DNA from: Grimontia kaedaensis
GTDB taxonomy: Bacteria; Pseudomonadota; Gammaproteobacteria; Enterobacterales; Vibrionaceae
Assembly: GCF_023746615.1 (NCBI RefSeq)
Contig: NZ_CP082275.1
Coordinates: 1,860,001 to 1,924,000, forward strand
Reading direction: 5' to 3'
Length of the DNA: 64,000 nt
In this document: positions 8,089 through 16,733 of the stretch, piece by piece
How positions within the stretch are numbered: the stretch's first letter is position 1
Layout of the letters: every line of letters begins with the position of its first letter
Notes under the pieces: generated by a model
The model's database searches: none
The model's input: only the letters and a program-made list of their open reading frames with translations
Told to the model about the DNA's origin: nothing
Made by a program: the position numbers and the translations under genes

Positions 8089-10449
8089 TTAGGCAGACGT
8101 CCGGGTAATGCTCGCGAATAAGTTCGGTAATACATCAGGCAGTCTGTTGGCATCATCCAAAACTGAATAATGGCCTTCACCAAATATCTGAGCGACGTAA
8201 TTGTCCGCGTCCGGATCTATCGTCAGACAGAATGGAGTGATGCCTTGCATTAACACATCATCGATAGCATGTTTGGTATCTGCCTGAAGATAAAGCGGAT
8301 CACGGCTGTCTATGTCCGCAGGTTCACCATCGCTGACCATTAACAGTAGTTTTTTTCGCTGGGGTTGCTGAGCCAAATATGTTTTGGCGTGTCGCAATGC
8401 TGCGCCCATTCGGGTTGATAATCCGCCTTCCATTGCAGCTAACCGGGACTTTGTAGTGTCATCGTAAGCTTCATCAAAATCTTTAAAGCGTTGATAACGA
8501 ACATCACTTCGGCCGTTAGAGTTAAACCCATGAATAGCAAACGGATCCCCAATGCCATCAATCGCATTGGCTAACATCACCGCCGCTTCCTGGGCAATAT
8601 CCAGCACCCAGAGGTCACTGTGATTGCCAGGTAGTGAATCCATGGTCGATTGAGAGAGATCCAGTAAAACCAACACGGCCAAATCCCGTTCACGCCGAAT
8701 AAGTCTTTGGTCAATGTTCATATCAGGCAGCGCGCCACGACGAATTTCTTTCATGGCATCGATTGCAGCATCCAGATCCAACTCATCACCTTCAAACTGT
8801 TTCCTGAACCTCTGCAGTCCTTTGGGTTGAAGGGCTTCAATGATGGCTTTGATTTTCCTGAGTTGGGCTTGTCGGTTCTCGACGAGTTTATCAATGTCTG
8901 CCGCTGCACCTTTCTTCACAGAACGCTCGGTAAGCGTCACCCAAGCCGGACGGGCTTGGTTTGCGGTGTAATCCCATTCTGGATAATAGAAGGGCGAGGA
9001 TATTTGTTGCTTGCCTTCCAGCTCATTCATGCTGACGTTTTCAGGATCACCATCGCGAAAGAATTCAGACTCCAAAATCCACACTTCCTGAGCATTGTCA
9101 TCGGCGAGTTCATTGTCGATTTCGTTGACCATCTCCATCACATTGACGGTTCTTTTCACCTGTGGCTCGGACAGTAGAGGCCACTGATAAAACTCATCAC
9201 CATCTTCGAGCCAAAGGTAAGTATTGTCGTCACGATAACAGACAGCCTCAGGCTCACCTGTTTCAACAAATTCACCCAAAGCTGAAACCAGTTGGCCAGG
9301 AAGTTTATTCATTTCATGTTGCTGAGCATCACGACTGTCTAAATCGATCAATCTGTTGAAGGCATTCACGGCAAATGCCAAAGTCGGCGGCGCATCCTCG
9401 ATATTGCCAGTCAGTAACGCCAGAGAAAGCTGACTCGATAGGCAATGACTTTGGTGAGTTTTCTCGAGGTGAAAGGGCATCCATAGTTGGCGCAACCCCT
9501 GAAATTCTCTGATTGCCATTGCTTCCACGCGCGCATCTTCTAACACGCCGAACCAATAGCGTTCAGTCCTTGAGTATTCATCGGCCGGTGTTGGTCTTGA
9601 ATATATCAAGTGCGCTGCCGCGTGGGCAGCCGCAGCCCGGAAACGGTTTTTCGCTGAAAGTGCAGCGTTATCTGTGCTTGCAGCTTCCAATGCATCGGGA
9701 AGAAAAATCGTACCTGCTTGAATACTAGGAATAGTAGCCACCGCAGTGCAATCATCCGATTGAACGGTATCGCTAATACAAGGACGAAGAAAGAAATCAC
9801 GCCCCCAAATCGCGCGAATGAAGAAATGCAATTGGCGCTGAACATCAACAAACAGCGTGCCGCGGCGTTGTCGTTGGAAGATATTTTGACTGTCCACTGA
9901 CGACAGCGTGAAGTAACTGTTGAGCGCTTCAATATCATGAGCGTGGGCTTTCGCCCCAATCATGGCCCAGTGGCGTAATCCCAATATAGGCAATGATGTG
10001 AGCAAGCTGGGTGACCGCGTAAGGAACACATTAAGACACCTTGGTGCTTTGCGAGCGAGGTCCTCGACCAGCTTTTGATAAACGGCCAAACCTTCCTTCG
10101 AGCAAAGTCGTTCCGAAACAGCTGGCAGGGTATTCAGGTATTGTGATAAACGCGCAGAGCCCAACCAATCTGCGAGCAAAAGAACCGATCCTGATATGCT
10201 TTCAGTGACACTGTCACTTGTATATTTATGAGTATTGGGAACAGAGAGTAAGAAGGCGGAGATAACGTCATCTGATTGATATTTATTCATTAAATTTAGA
10301 GTCTCACACAGGAAAGTATTCAACTCGTAAGCATTCATCAGTGCGTCTGCTTCCTGAAAGCCAGTTTCAAAAGCGAGCTTTAACCCATCTGTTTTTTCGA
10401 CCAGCTGCGCTTCAATTCTTTGTTTATTGGCGCGTATTCTGTCATCCAT
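8089..10449 (-). CDS. cbbO: RuBisCO activase component CbbO (von Willebrand A domain)
   Basis: About 786 residues from the ATG at 10449; a TTG twelve bases upstream is also in frame. CbbO is the adaptor of the CbbQO activase: its C-terminal vWA domain docks on RuBisCO while the CbbQ hexamer supplies ATP-driven force to strip inhibitory sugar phosphates. The long helical N-terminal part ends in a MIDAS-type vWA domain (about residues 590-780) with DLSQSTMDS, GGLSTRMGAAL and SDGEPADID. It starts 21 bases after cbbQ. A matS site (10205-10217) lies inside the gene, so the acquired gene carries a host chromosome-organisation signal. Confidence 0.93.
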   Translation of the reverse strand: MDDRIRANKQRIEAQLVEKTDGLKLAFETGFQEADALMNAYELNTFLCETLNLMNKYQSDDVISAFLLSVPNTHKYTSDSVTESISGSVLLLADWLGSARLSQYLNTLPAVSERLCSKEGLAVYQKLVEDLARKAPRCLNVFLTRSPSLLTSLPILGLRHWAMIGAKAHAHDIEALNSYFTLSSVDSQNIFQRQRRGTLFVDVQRQLHFFIRAIWGRDFFLRPCISDTVQSDDCTAVATIPSIQAGTIFLPDALEAASTDNAALSAKNRFRAAAAHAAAHLIYSRPTPADEYSRTERYWFGVLEDARVEAMAIREFQGLRQLWMPFHLEKTHQSHCLSSQLSLALLTGNIEDAPPTLAFAVNAFNRLIDLDSRDAQQHEMNKLPGQLVSALGEFVETGEPEAVCYRDDNTYLWLEDGDEFYQWPLLSEPQVKRTVNVMEMVNEIDNELADDNAQEVWILESEFFRDGDPENVSMNELEGKQQISSPFYYPEWDYTANQARPAWVTLTERSVKKGAAADIDKLVENRQAQLRKIKAIIEALQPKGLQRFRKQFEGDELDLDAAIDAMKEIRRGALPDMNIDQRLIRRERDLAVLVLLDLSQSTMDSLPGNHSDLWVLDIAQEAAVMLANAIDGIGDPFAIHGFNSNGRSDVRYQRFKDFDEAYDDTTKSRLAAMEGGLSTRMGAALRHAKTYLAQQPQRKKLLLMVSDGEPADIDSRDPLYLQADTKHAIDDVLMQGITPFCLTIDPDADNYVAQIFGEGHYSVLDDANRLPDVLPNLFASITRTSA
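10205..10217. other. matS site 3 (MatP binding)
   Basis: GTGACACTGTCAC is an exact match to GTGACRNYGTCAC. It lies within the cbbO coding sequence. Confidence 0.85.
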
Positions 10450-10470
10450 ATTTAGCCCCAAAATATCTCG

Positions 10471-11292
10471 TCAGAAGCAACCCTGAACCGTTGTTTCTAA
10501 GGTTTCTCGAATGTCTGCGTCATCGCTCAGCGGACGAACCAAAGCCATGTGGCAGGCCGCAACAGGGGGAATGCCTTTCTTGATAAGTTGAGCGGTATAC
10601 ACCAGAAGGCGGGTAGAGATACCTTCATTGAGCCCATGCCCGACCAGATTCCTGGCATGTTTTGCTATTTGAATAAGTCGGCCTGCCGTTCCTTCATCGA
10701 TCCCGGTTTCATGGCAAACAATCGAAATTTCGGTTTCTTCATCCGGATATTCGAACTCCAATGCAGCAAAGCGCTGTTTCGTTGATGTCTTAAGGTCTTT
10801 CATCAGCGTTTGGTAACCGGGGTTATAGGAAATCACCAATTGGAAATCGTCATGTGCCTGCAGCAGCTCACCTTTCTTTTCCAGAGACAGTGTCCGGCGG
10901 TAGTCAGTGAGAGAATGAATAGCGACAGTCGTATCCTGACGCGCTTCAACCACTTCATCGAGATAACAAATCGCACCGATTCTCGCTGCGATCGTCAATG
11001 GACCATCTTGCCAGTAGGTGCCTTCTGCATTGAGTAGGTAGCGGCCAATTAAGTCGGAAGCTGTCATGTCTTCATGACACGAAATCGTGATAAGCGGTTT
11101 ACCCAATCGCCAGGCCATATGTTCAATAAAGCGTGTTTTCCCGCAGCCCGTGGGACCTTTGAGCATCATAGGAATGCGAGAATCATACGCGGCTTGGTAC
11201 AGCGAAATTTCGTCGCCAGATTCTTGATAGTAAGGCTCGTTGGCAATCAGATATTGATTGTTCAGCGGCACAGGTTGGATTGCCTGACTCAT
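10471..11292 (-). CDS. cbbQ: RuBisCO activase AAA+ ATPase CbbQ
   Basis: MoxR-type AAA+ ATPase of 273 residues that forms the motor ring of the CbbQO activase. Walker A is GPTGCGKT at residues 46-53 and Walker B is ICYLDEV with Asp112-Glu113. The later segment QRFAALEFEYPDEETE is typical of CbbQ/NorQ/GvpN proteins. Its position straight after cbbS and before cbbO separates it from NorQ. The AGTGAAC-side gap to cbbS holds a strong hairpin (11386-11417), so it may be expressed at a lower level than the enzyme subunits. Length is normal. Confidence 0.95.
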   Translation of the reverse strand: MSQAIQPVPLNNQYLIANEPYYQESGDEISLYQAAYDSRIPMMLKGPTGCGKTRFIEHMAWRLGKPLITISCHEDMTASDLIGRYLLNAEGTYWQDGPLTIAARIGAICYLDEVVEARQDTTVAIHSLTDYRRTLSLEKKGELLQAHDDFQLVISYNPGYQTLMKDLKTSTKQRFAALEFEYPDEETEISIVCHETGIDEGTAGRLIQIAKHARNLVGHGLNEGISTRLLVYTAQLIKKGIPPVAACHMALVRPLSDDADIRETLETTVQGCF

Positions 11293-11385
11293 AGTGAACT
11301 CCGTAACGAATGAGCTAAACCAACAGGGAAAAAGGACTGGGAGACGCAGGACTGTGGATTCCCAGCCAAGCCCTATCGAAAAGGT

Positions 11386-11417
11386 TTACCCAAACAGCAC
11401 CGGAGACGTTTGGGTAA
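11386..11417 (-). other. Intra-operon stem-loop between cbbS and cbbQ
   Basis: TTACCCAAAC and GTTTGGGTAA form a perfect 10-base stem around a 12-base loop, ten bases after the cbbS stop. On the transcribed strand it is followed by ACCTTTTCG rather than a clean U-tract. It may act as a partial terminator or as a 3-prime stabiliser that keeps cbbLS message more abundant than cbbQO message. Confidence 0.6.
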
Positions 11418-11425
11418 GTTCGGCG

Positions 11426-11785
11426 TTACTCAAATCCAGGGGCGCGGTAGATAACCATGGATGATCCCTGACTTTGGCGATAGTTGTCATAACCAATCAA
11501 ACGAACATGGTGGTTCGGATTCAGGTTATGGCAGAGCTGTGCTTCGTTCAGGATCTGATCCACATTGGTTTCACCAAACATGGGCAGTTTCCACATGTAC
11601 CAGAAGGAGCTTGTCGCTTCCTCCGGCTCAGTGTGCTCAATGGCCGGGTTCCAACCTTTACTGACGATAAACTCGACCTGACGGCGAATCTGTTCGGCGG
11701 TCATTCTCGGCAGATAAGAAAAGGTTTCAAACTTGCGGCTGTGTGGGTCTGTCAGCCGCGACGAATAATCCATCACTTCACTCAT
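11426..11785 (-). CDS. cbbS: RuBisCO small subunit CbbS
   Basis: The 119-residue small subunit of form I RuBisCO, which caps the octamer of large subunits. Family landmarks are visible: FETFSYLPRMT near the start, WNPAIEH, the SFWYMWKLPMFGE core and VRLIGYDNYRQSQG near the end. It starts 22 bases after cbbL with AAGGAG in front of the ATG. The pairing with cbbQ-cbbO, and the absence of carboxysome genes, point to the non-carboxysomal form usually called IAq (family knowledge). Confidence 0.98.
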   Translation of the reverse strand: MSEVMDYSSRLTDPHSRKFETFSYLPRMTAEQIRRQVEFIVSKGWNPAIEHTEPEEATSSFWYMWKLPMFGETNVDQILNEAQLCHNLNPNHHVRLIGYDNYRQSQGSSMVIYRAPGFE

Positions 11786-11807
11786 TGGGATTCTCCTTCA
11801 TCTATCA

Positions 11808-13226
11808 CTAAGCGTGCACAACATCGAGTTTGTCGACCGTATCGAATTCAAACTTGATCTCTTTCCACGTTTCCATGGCGGCCTTCAACTCAGGACTGTG
11901 TTTCGCTGCTTGCGTAAGAATGTCTTTGCCTTCACGTTCCAAAACCCGACCTTCATTACGCGCTTGTGTACAAGCTTCCAGAGCGACACGGTTGGCAGCT
12001 GCGCCTGCGGCATTACCCCAAGGGTGACCCAAGGTTCCGCCGCCAAATTGGAAGACTGCGTCATCACCGAAAATAGAGACCAAAGCAGGCATATGCCACA
12101 CATGGATACCGCCAGACGCCACGGGCAGAACGCCAGGCATAGAGCCAAAATCCTGGTCGAAGAAAATGCCACGGGAACGATCTTCCTTAATGAAGCGATC
12201 ACGCATGATGTCAATCCAGCCCAGCGTTGCCTCACGGTCGCCTTCGAGTTTGCCCACCACGGTACCTGAATGAAGATGATCACCCCCTGACAGACGCAGG
12301 CATTTCGAGAGCACACGGAAATGAATACCGTGGCGGGGATTTCTATCAAGAACGGCATGCATCGCACGGTGAATATGCAGCAACATGCCGTTTTCACGAC
12401 ACCAGTTCGCCAGACCTGTATTGGCGGTAAAACCCGCGGTCAGGTAGTCGTGCATGATGATGGGCATATCGAGTTCTTTAGCGAACTCTGCGCGGCGATA
12501 CATTTCTTCCGGGGTAGGCGCGGTCACATTCAGATAATGGCCTTTACGCTCTCCGGTTTCTCGCTCGGCGCGGTGAATGGCTTCGGCGACATACTCGAAA
12601 CGATCACGCCAGCGCATGAAAGGCTGAGAATTCACGTTCTCGTCATCTTTAGTGAAATCCAACCCTCCACGAAGACCTTCATAACACGCGCGACCATAAT
12701 TCTTTGCAGACAAACCCAGCTTGGGTTTAATGGTGCAACCCAACAGCGCACGGCCGTATTTGTTGAGCTTGTCGCGCTCGACTTGAATACCGTTTGGCGG
12801 CCCGCCACAGGTTTTCACATACGCGATGGGGAATCGCACATCTTCAAGCCGCAAACCACGAATCGCTTTAAAGCCGAATACATTACCAACGAGCGACGTC
12901 AGCACGTTAACCACAGATCCTTCTTCAAACAAATCGATGGGATAGGCGACAAAGGCATAAAAGGTACTGTCATCGCCCGGCACATCCTCAATCGCGTAAG
13001 CGCGTCCTTTGTAGTAATCCAAATCCGTGAGCAAGTCAGTCCATACCGTTGTCCATGTACCGGTCGAGGACTCTGCAGCAACCGCGGCGGCGGCTTCTTC
13101 TCTTGGCACACCCGGTTGGGGTTCGATTTTAAAACACGCCAGAATGTCGGTGTCAGCGGGGGTATATTCGGGCATCCAGTATGTTTCCCGGTACTCCTTT
13201 ACACCTGCCTGATAACTCTTAGCCAT
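11808..13226 (-). CDS. cbbL: RuBisCO large subunit CbbL (form I)
   Basis: Carboxylates ribulose 1,5-bisphosphate to two 3-phosphoglycerates. From the ATG at 13226 (MAKSYQAGVKEYRETYW), preceded by AAGGAA, it is 472 residues, normal for form I. A spurious upstream extension exists to 13313. Catalytic features seen: TIKPKLGL (Lys167 and Lys169), GGLDFTKDDENVN with the carbamylated lysine at about 193 and metal ligands Asp195/Glu196, HIHRAMHAVLDR, GDHLHSGTVVGKLEG and SGGIHVWHMP. No active-site residue appears missing, so the enzyme should be functional. First gene of the minus arm cbbLSQO-cbbR, divergent from cbbA. Confidence 0.98.
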   Translation of the reverse strand: MAKSYQAGVKEYRETYWMPEYTPADTDILACFKIEPQPGVPREEAAAAVAAESSTGTWTTVWTDLLTDLDYYKGRAYAIEDVPGDDSTFYAFVAYPIDLFEEGSVVNVLTSLVGNVFGFKAIRGLRLEDVRFPIAYVKTCGGPPNGIQVERDKLNKYGRALLGCTIKPKLGLSAKNYGRACYEGLRGGLDFTKDDENVNSQPFMRWRDRFEYVAEAIHRAERETGERKGHYLNVTAPTPEEMYRRAEFAKELDMPIIMHDYLTAGFTANTGLANWCRENGMLLHIHRAMHAVLDRNPRHGIHFRVLSKCLRLSGGDHLHSGTVVGKLEGDREATLGWIDIMRDRFIKEDRSRGIFFDQDFGSMPGVLPVASGGIHVWHMPALVSIFGDDAVFQFGGGTLGHPWGNAAGAAANRVALEACTQARNEGRVLEREGKDILTQAAKHSPELKAAMETWKEIKFEFDTVDKLDVVHA

Positions 13227-13628
13227 AACCCATTTCCTTCTGTGAATCGCCAGATGGCTTGAAACCTTCTGATGAAGATTGCTTGTGATTAAGTGTTGGG
13301 AAATGGCGGCCACAAGTGAAATTGGTTCTTCTTATGCTCAGGATAAGAAGTTCTGTTAAAAGGCAGATTTTCACCATTTTGATGACGAAGAAAAACGCTA
13401 ATATATTGAATTTAGGCAGCAATATTTGATTAATGACGATTCGACAAAGCAGAGTTTTTGTCAGGCACTAATTCGCTAACAAACTGATTTCATTTGGTTA
13501 AGTGTTCGAATATCAAGGCTATAAGTTTTACTTATCGTCTTTGCGGCTATTCCTGATTGGAGTCACCGTAACCGACTGGATAACTTGGAATGCAGAAGGA
13601 ATTTTATTTTGCGTCCAAGGAGACCGTC
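13227..13628. promoter_or_regulatory. Divergent cbb control region
   Basis: This 402-base, AT-rich gap separates cbbL (minus) from cbbA (plus) and must hold both promoters. It includes the inverted repeat at 13328-13350 and several looser TNA-like half sites. A short plus-strand frame at 13502-13699 overlaps the cbbA start and is not believed. No other gene is seen. Confidence 0.75.
13328..13350. promoter_or_regulatory. Putative CbbR operator palindrome
   Basis: CTTCTTAT-N7-ATAAGAAG is an exact 8-base inverted repeat. It embeds TAT-N7-ATA, the T-N11-A dyad bound by LysR-type regulators. It lies about 100 bases upstream of the cbbL start and 280 bases upstream of cbbA. The match is structural; binding by CbbR is inference. 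Confidence 0.6.
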
Positions 13629-14693
13629 ATGGCACTGATCAGTTTGAGACAATTGCTCGACCACGCCGCCGAATTTGGATACGGCGTTCCCGCATTTAAC
13701 GTCAACAATATGGAGCAGGTACACGCCATTATGGGGGCTGCTGCCAGCTGCGATGCGCCCGTGATCCTGCAAGCGTCAGCGGGAGCCAGAACCTATGCAG
13801 GGGCAGGGTTCCTGCGTCATTTAATGCTGGCATCTGTAGAGCAATGGCCAGAAATTCCTGTCGTCGTACATCAGGATCACGGAGCTTCACCCGCAGTCTG
13901 CCTGCAATCTATCCAGCAGGGATTTACCTCTGTCATGATGGACGGATCCTTGCTCGAAGACATGAAAACGCCAGCGAGTTACGAATACAACTGCGATGTA
14001 ACAGCGCGGGTGGTTGATATGTCACACACTGGTGGCGTTTCTGTAGAAGGGGAATTGGGTTGCTTAGGCTCACTCGAAACGGGCACAGCTGGTGAAGAAG
14101 ACGGCTCTGGTGCAGAAGGGGTGTTGAGCCACGATCAATTGCTGACTGATCCGGAAGAGGCCGCCATGTTTGTGCGTCAAACAGGCGTTGATGCTTTGGC
14201 TATCGCCATTGGTACCAGCCATGGCGCTTACAAATTCAGCCGCCCACCAACGGGCGACATTCTTGCCATCGAGCGTGTAAAAGCGATCCACGAAAGGATC
14301 CCGGATACGCATTTAGTGATGCATGGTTCATCGTCCGTGCCACAGGAATGGTTGCAAATCATCAATGAGTTTGGTGGTGATATGGGAGAAACCTACGGCG
14401 TCCCAGTGGAGGAGATTGTCGAAGGGATCCGCCACGGCGTTCGCAAGGTGAACATTGATACCGACCTTCGCATGGCAAGCACAGGCGCGGTGCGACGTTT
14501 CCTCGCACAAAACCCCAGTAACTTTGATCCCAGAAAATTCCTCGCAGCCGCCACCAAAGCCATGGAAGCCTTGTGTAAAGAACGCTATCAAGCCTTTGGC
14601 TGCGCAGGCATGGCATCCAAAATCAAACCCGTCAATCTGGAAGTCATGTCTGCCCGTTATGCTTCCGGTGAATTGAATCCCTCCGTCAGATGA
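13629..14693 (+). CDS. cbbA: Class II fructose/sedoheptulose-bisphosphate aldolase CbbA
   Basis: Zinc-dependent class II aldolase of 354 residues. In the Calvin cycle it joins triose phosphate with dihydroxyacetone phosphate or erythrose 4-phosphate. Start chosen at ATG 13629 (MALISLRQLLDHAAEFGYGVPAFNVNN) because AAGGAG sits seven bases before it; an upstream in-frame start adds 13 non-family residues. Metal-site histidines appear in VVHQDHGAS, GTSHGAYKF and VMHGSSSVP, and the phosphate-binding KVNIDTDLR is present. First gene of the plus arm. Confidence 0.96.
   Translation: MALISLRQLLDHAAEFGYGVPAFNVNNMEQVHAIMGAAASCDAPVILQASAGARTYAGAGFLRHLMLASVEQWPEIPVVVHQDHGASPAVCLQSIQQGFTSVMMDGSLLEDMKTPASYEYNCDVTARVVDMSHTGGVSVEGELGCLGSLETGTAGEEDGSGAEGVLSHDQLLTDPEEAAMFVRQTGVDALAIAIGTSHGAYKFSRPPTGDILAIERVKAIHERIPDTHLVMHGSSSVPQEWLQIINEFGGDMGETYGVPVEEIVEGIRHGVRKVNIDTDLRMASTGAVRRFLAQNPSNFDPRKFLAAATKAMEALCKERYQAFGCAGMASKIKPVNLEVMSARYASGELNPSVR
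13801..13808 (+). other. KOPS octamer (FtsK orienting), toward dif
   Basis: GGGCAGGG fits GGGNAGGG on the plus strand, left of dif and pointing toward it. It lies inside cbbA. Confidence 0.55.
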
Positions 14694-14737
14694 AATCGAT
14701 CTGAACCCTCAACGCATTTCATTTGAAGGAGAAACCT

Positions 14738-15664
14738 ATGTCAGTGAAACATCCTATTGTGGCAGTAACCGGATCGTCCGGTGCTGGCACCTCAACAGTA
14801 AAAAACGCGATGGAACAAATTTTCCGTCGTAACCAGTTCAAAGCCGCCGTGATCGAAGGCGACAGCTACCACAAATACGACCGAGCAGAGATGCGGGAAA
14901 GGCTGAGGAGGGCGCAGGAAAAAGGGAAGAACCTGAGTCATTTTGGTCCTGAAGGCAACGATTTCGCCGAACTGGAGAAAACCTTCCGAGCTTATGCAGA
15001 ATCCGGTACCGCGCTGCGTCGTTACTATGTTCACAACGAAGAGGAAGCCCAGCTTCACCAATCACGACCCGGTACATTCACCGATTGGAGCCAGATCCCC
15101 GAAGGATCGGATCTTTTGTTCTATGAAGGTCTGCATGGCGGCGTGGTTACTGCTGCCAGTAATGTCGCGCAATACGTTGACCTTTTAATTGGTGTGGTTC
15201 CCATCGTGAACCTGGAATGGATTCAAAAAATCCACCGCGATACCCATGTGCGGGGCTACAGTCGTGAAGCCGTGACTGACACCATTTTGCGTCGCATGCA
15301 TGATTATGTTCATTACATTACGCCGCAATTTTCACTCTCGGATATCAATTTCCAGCGCGTGCCTATGGTGGATACCTCGAACCCGTTTATCTCGCGCGAT
15401 ATTCCTACTTTGGACGAAAGCATGGTGGTGATTCGTTTCCGCGACCCTAAGAAAACCGGCGTTGATTTCCAGCACCTGCTCAATATGATCCGCGGTTCGT
15501 TTATGTCCAGACGTAACAATATCGTCGTGCCTGGCGGAAAAATGGGATTCGCGATGGAGTTGATCATGCAACCACTGATTGAAGAACTGGTGCTGCACGG
15601 CTCTAACCGCGTGAGTGTTGAAACCACCCATGATCGCTTCTCGAAGCGCGTGCCAGCGCTGTAA
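14738..15664 (+). CDS. cbbP: Phosphoribulokinase CbbP
   Basis: Phosphorylates ribulose 5-phosphate to ribulose 1,5-bisphosphate, the RuBisCO substrate; this reaction is specific to the Calvin cycle. The 308-residue protein starts at ATG 14738 with AAGGAG in front. The P-loop variant GSSGAGTST is at residues 12-20, followed by VIEGDSYHKYDR and LLFYEGLHGG, as in proteobacterial phosphoribulokinases. It lies 44 bases after cbbA. Together with RuBisCO it is the strongest evidence that the cluster encodes carbon fixation and not a RuBisCO-like salvage route. Confidence 0.97.
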   Translation: MSVKHPIVAVTGSSGAGTSTVKNAMEQIFRRNQFKAAVIEGDSYHKYDRAEMRERLRRAQEKGKNLSHFGPEGNDFAELEKTFRAYAESGTALRRYYVHNEEEAQLHQSRPGTFTDWSQIPEGSDLLFYEGLHGGVVTAASNVAQYVDLLIGVVPIVNLEWIQKIHRDTHVRGYSREAVTDTILRRMHDYVHYITPQFSLSDINFQRVPMVDTSNPFISRDIPTLDESMVVIRFRDPKKTGVDFQHLLNMIRGSFMSRRNNIVVPGGKMGFAMELIMQPLIEELVLHGSNRVSVETTHDRFSKRVPAL

Positions 15665-15673
15665 GGAGGAGCC

Positions 15674-16696
15674 ATGATCAGGAAAGGAACGACATTTACA
15701 CGTTTTATCATCGAAGATTTACGAAAACTGCCCGAAGCGACAGGTGACTTTACCTTGCTGCTCAACACCATCGTCACGGCCTGTAAAGAGATTGCGGACG
15801 ACGTGAGCCGTGGACAACTCATCAATGTGCTTGGCTCAGCTGATACTGAGAATGTTCAGGGAGAAACCCAGAAAAAGCTCGATGTAATTTCCAATGAAAT
15901 CCTGATCAAAGCGCTGGAATGGTCAGGGCATGTAGGCGCGATGGCATCGGAAGAAATGGAAGAGGTTTATCCCATTCCCACCAAGTTTCCCAAAGGGAAA
16001 TACCTGCTGGTTTTCGACCCGTTAGACGGTTCTTCAAACACCGAAGTGAATGTCTCGATTGGGACGATTTTCTCGATTCTGCGCTGTCCGTCGGGTATTT
16101 CAATCCCGACAGAGCAGGATTTTTTGCAACCGGGTGCCAGTCAGGTATGTGCAGGATACGTCCTCTATGGACCAGCGACCAATCTGGTGTTGAGCACAGG
16201 GCAGGGGGTGAATGGCTTTACGCTGGACAGAGACATTGGCGAGTTCATTCTCACCCATCCTAATCTCACGATTCCCGAAAAGACCAGCGAGTTTGCCATC
16301 AATATGTCGAACCAACGCCACTGGGAACCTGCAGTAAAACGCTATATCGATGAGGTTGTCGAAGGTAAAGAAGGCCCTCGGGGACGAGACTTTAATACCC
16401 GCTGGGTCGCTTCCATGGTCGCCGAAGTTCACCGGATTCTAATGCGTGGCGGCATATTTCTATATCCGCGGGACAGCCGTGAGAACGTGAAAGAAGGGCG
16501 CTTGCGTCTACTTTATGAAGCTAACCCTATGAGCTTCATCATCGAACAGGCCGGAGGCGCAGCATCAACGGGTAGGGAGCGTATTCTCTCCGTTAAACCT
16601 CACCGTTTGCATCAACGCATTCCCGTCGTTATCGGTGCCCGAGAAGAAGTGGAAAGGGTGGAACGGTATCACCTCAGCATGGATAAAGAGTCATAA
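15674..16696 (+). CDS. cbbF: Class I fructose-1,6-bisphosphatase CbbF
   Basis: Removes the C1 phosphate of fructose 1,6-bisphosphate during regeneration of ribulose bisphosphate; some family members also act on sedoheptulose bisphosphate. The 340-residue protein has the class I metal site FDPLDGSSNTEVNVSIGTIFSI (Asp115 to about 132), SEEMEEV before it and the sugar-phosphate region GRDFNTRWVASMVAEVHR. It starts nine bases after cbbP with TAAGGAGGA as ribosome site. KOPS octamers lie within it at 16199 and 16570. It is probably a cluster-specific copy in addition to a housekeeping enzyme elsewhere (inference). Confidence 0.95.
   Translation: MIRKGTTFTRFIIEDLRKLPEATGDFTLLLNTIVTACKEIADDVSRGQLINVLGSADTENVQGETQKKLDVISNEILIKALEWSGHVGAMASEEMEEVYPIPTKFPKGKYLLVFDPLDGSSNTEVNVSIGTIFSILRCPSGISIPTEQDFLQPGASQVCAGYVLYGPATNLVLSTGQGVNGFTLDRDIGEFILTHPNLTIPEKTSEFAINMSNQRHWEPAVKRYIDEVVEGKEGPRGRDFNTRWVASMVAEVHRILMRGGIFLYPRDSRENVKEGRLRLLYEANPMSFIIEQAGGAASTGRERILSVKPHRLHQRIPVVIGAREEVERVERYHLSMDKES
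16199..16206 (+). other. KOPS octamer, toward dif
   Basis: GGGCAGGG on the plus strand inside cbbF, 1.6 kb before dif and pointing toward it. Confidence 0.55.
16570..16577 (+). other. KOPS octamer, toward dif
   Basis: GGGTAGGG on the plus strand near the end of cbbF, 1.3 kb before dif and pointing toward it. Confidence 0.55.
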
Positions 16697-16733
16697 CCCC
16701 ATGATATAAAGATAGAATTAAAGGTGAATCATC

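Noticed and set aside
12321..13262. 313-residue plus-strand open frame opposite cbbL
   Set aside because: Antisense shadow of the high-GC, strongly conserved RuBisCO large-subunit gene; no ribosome site or family features.
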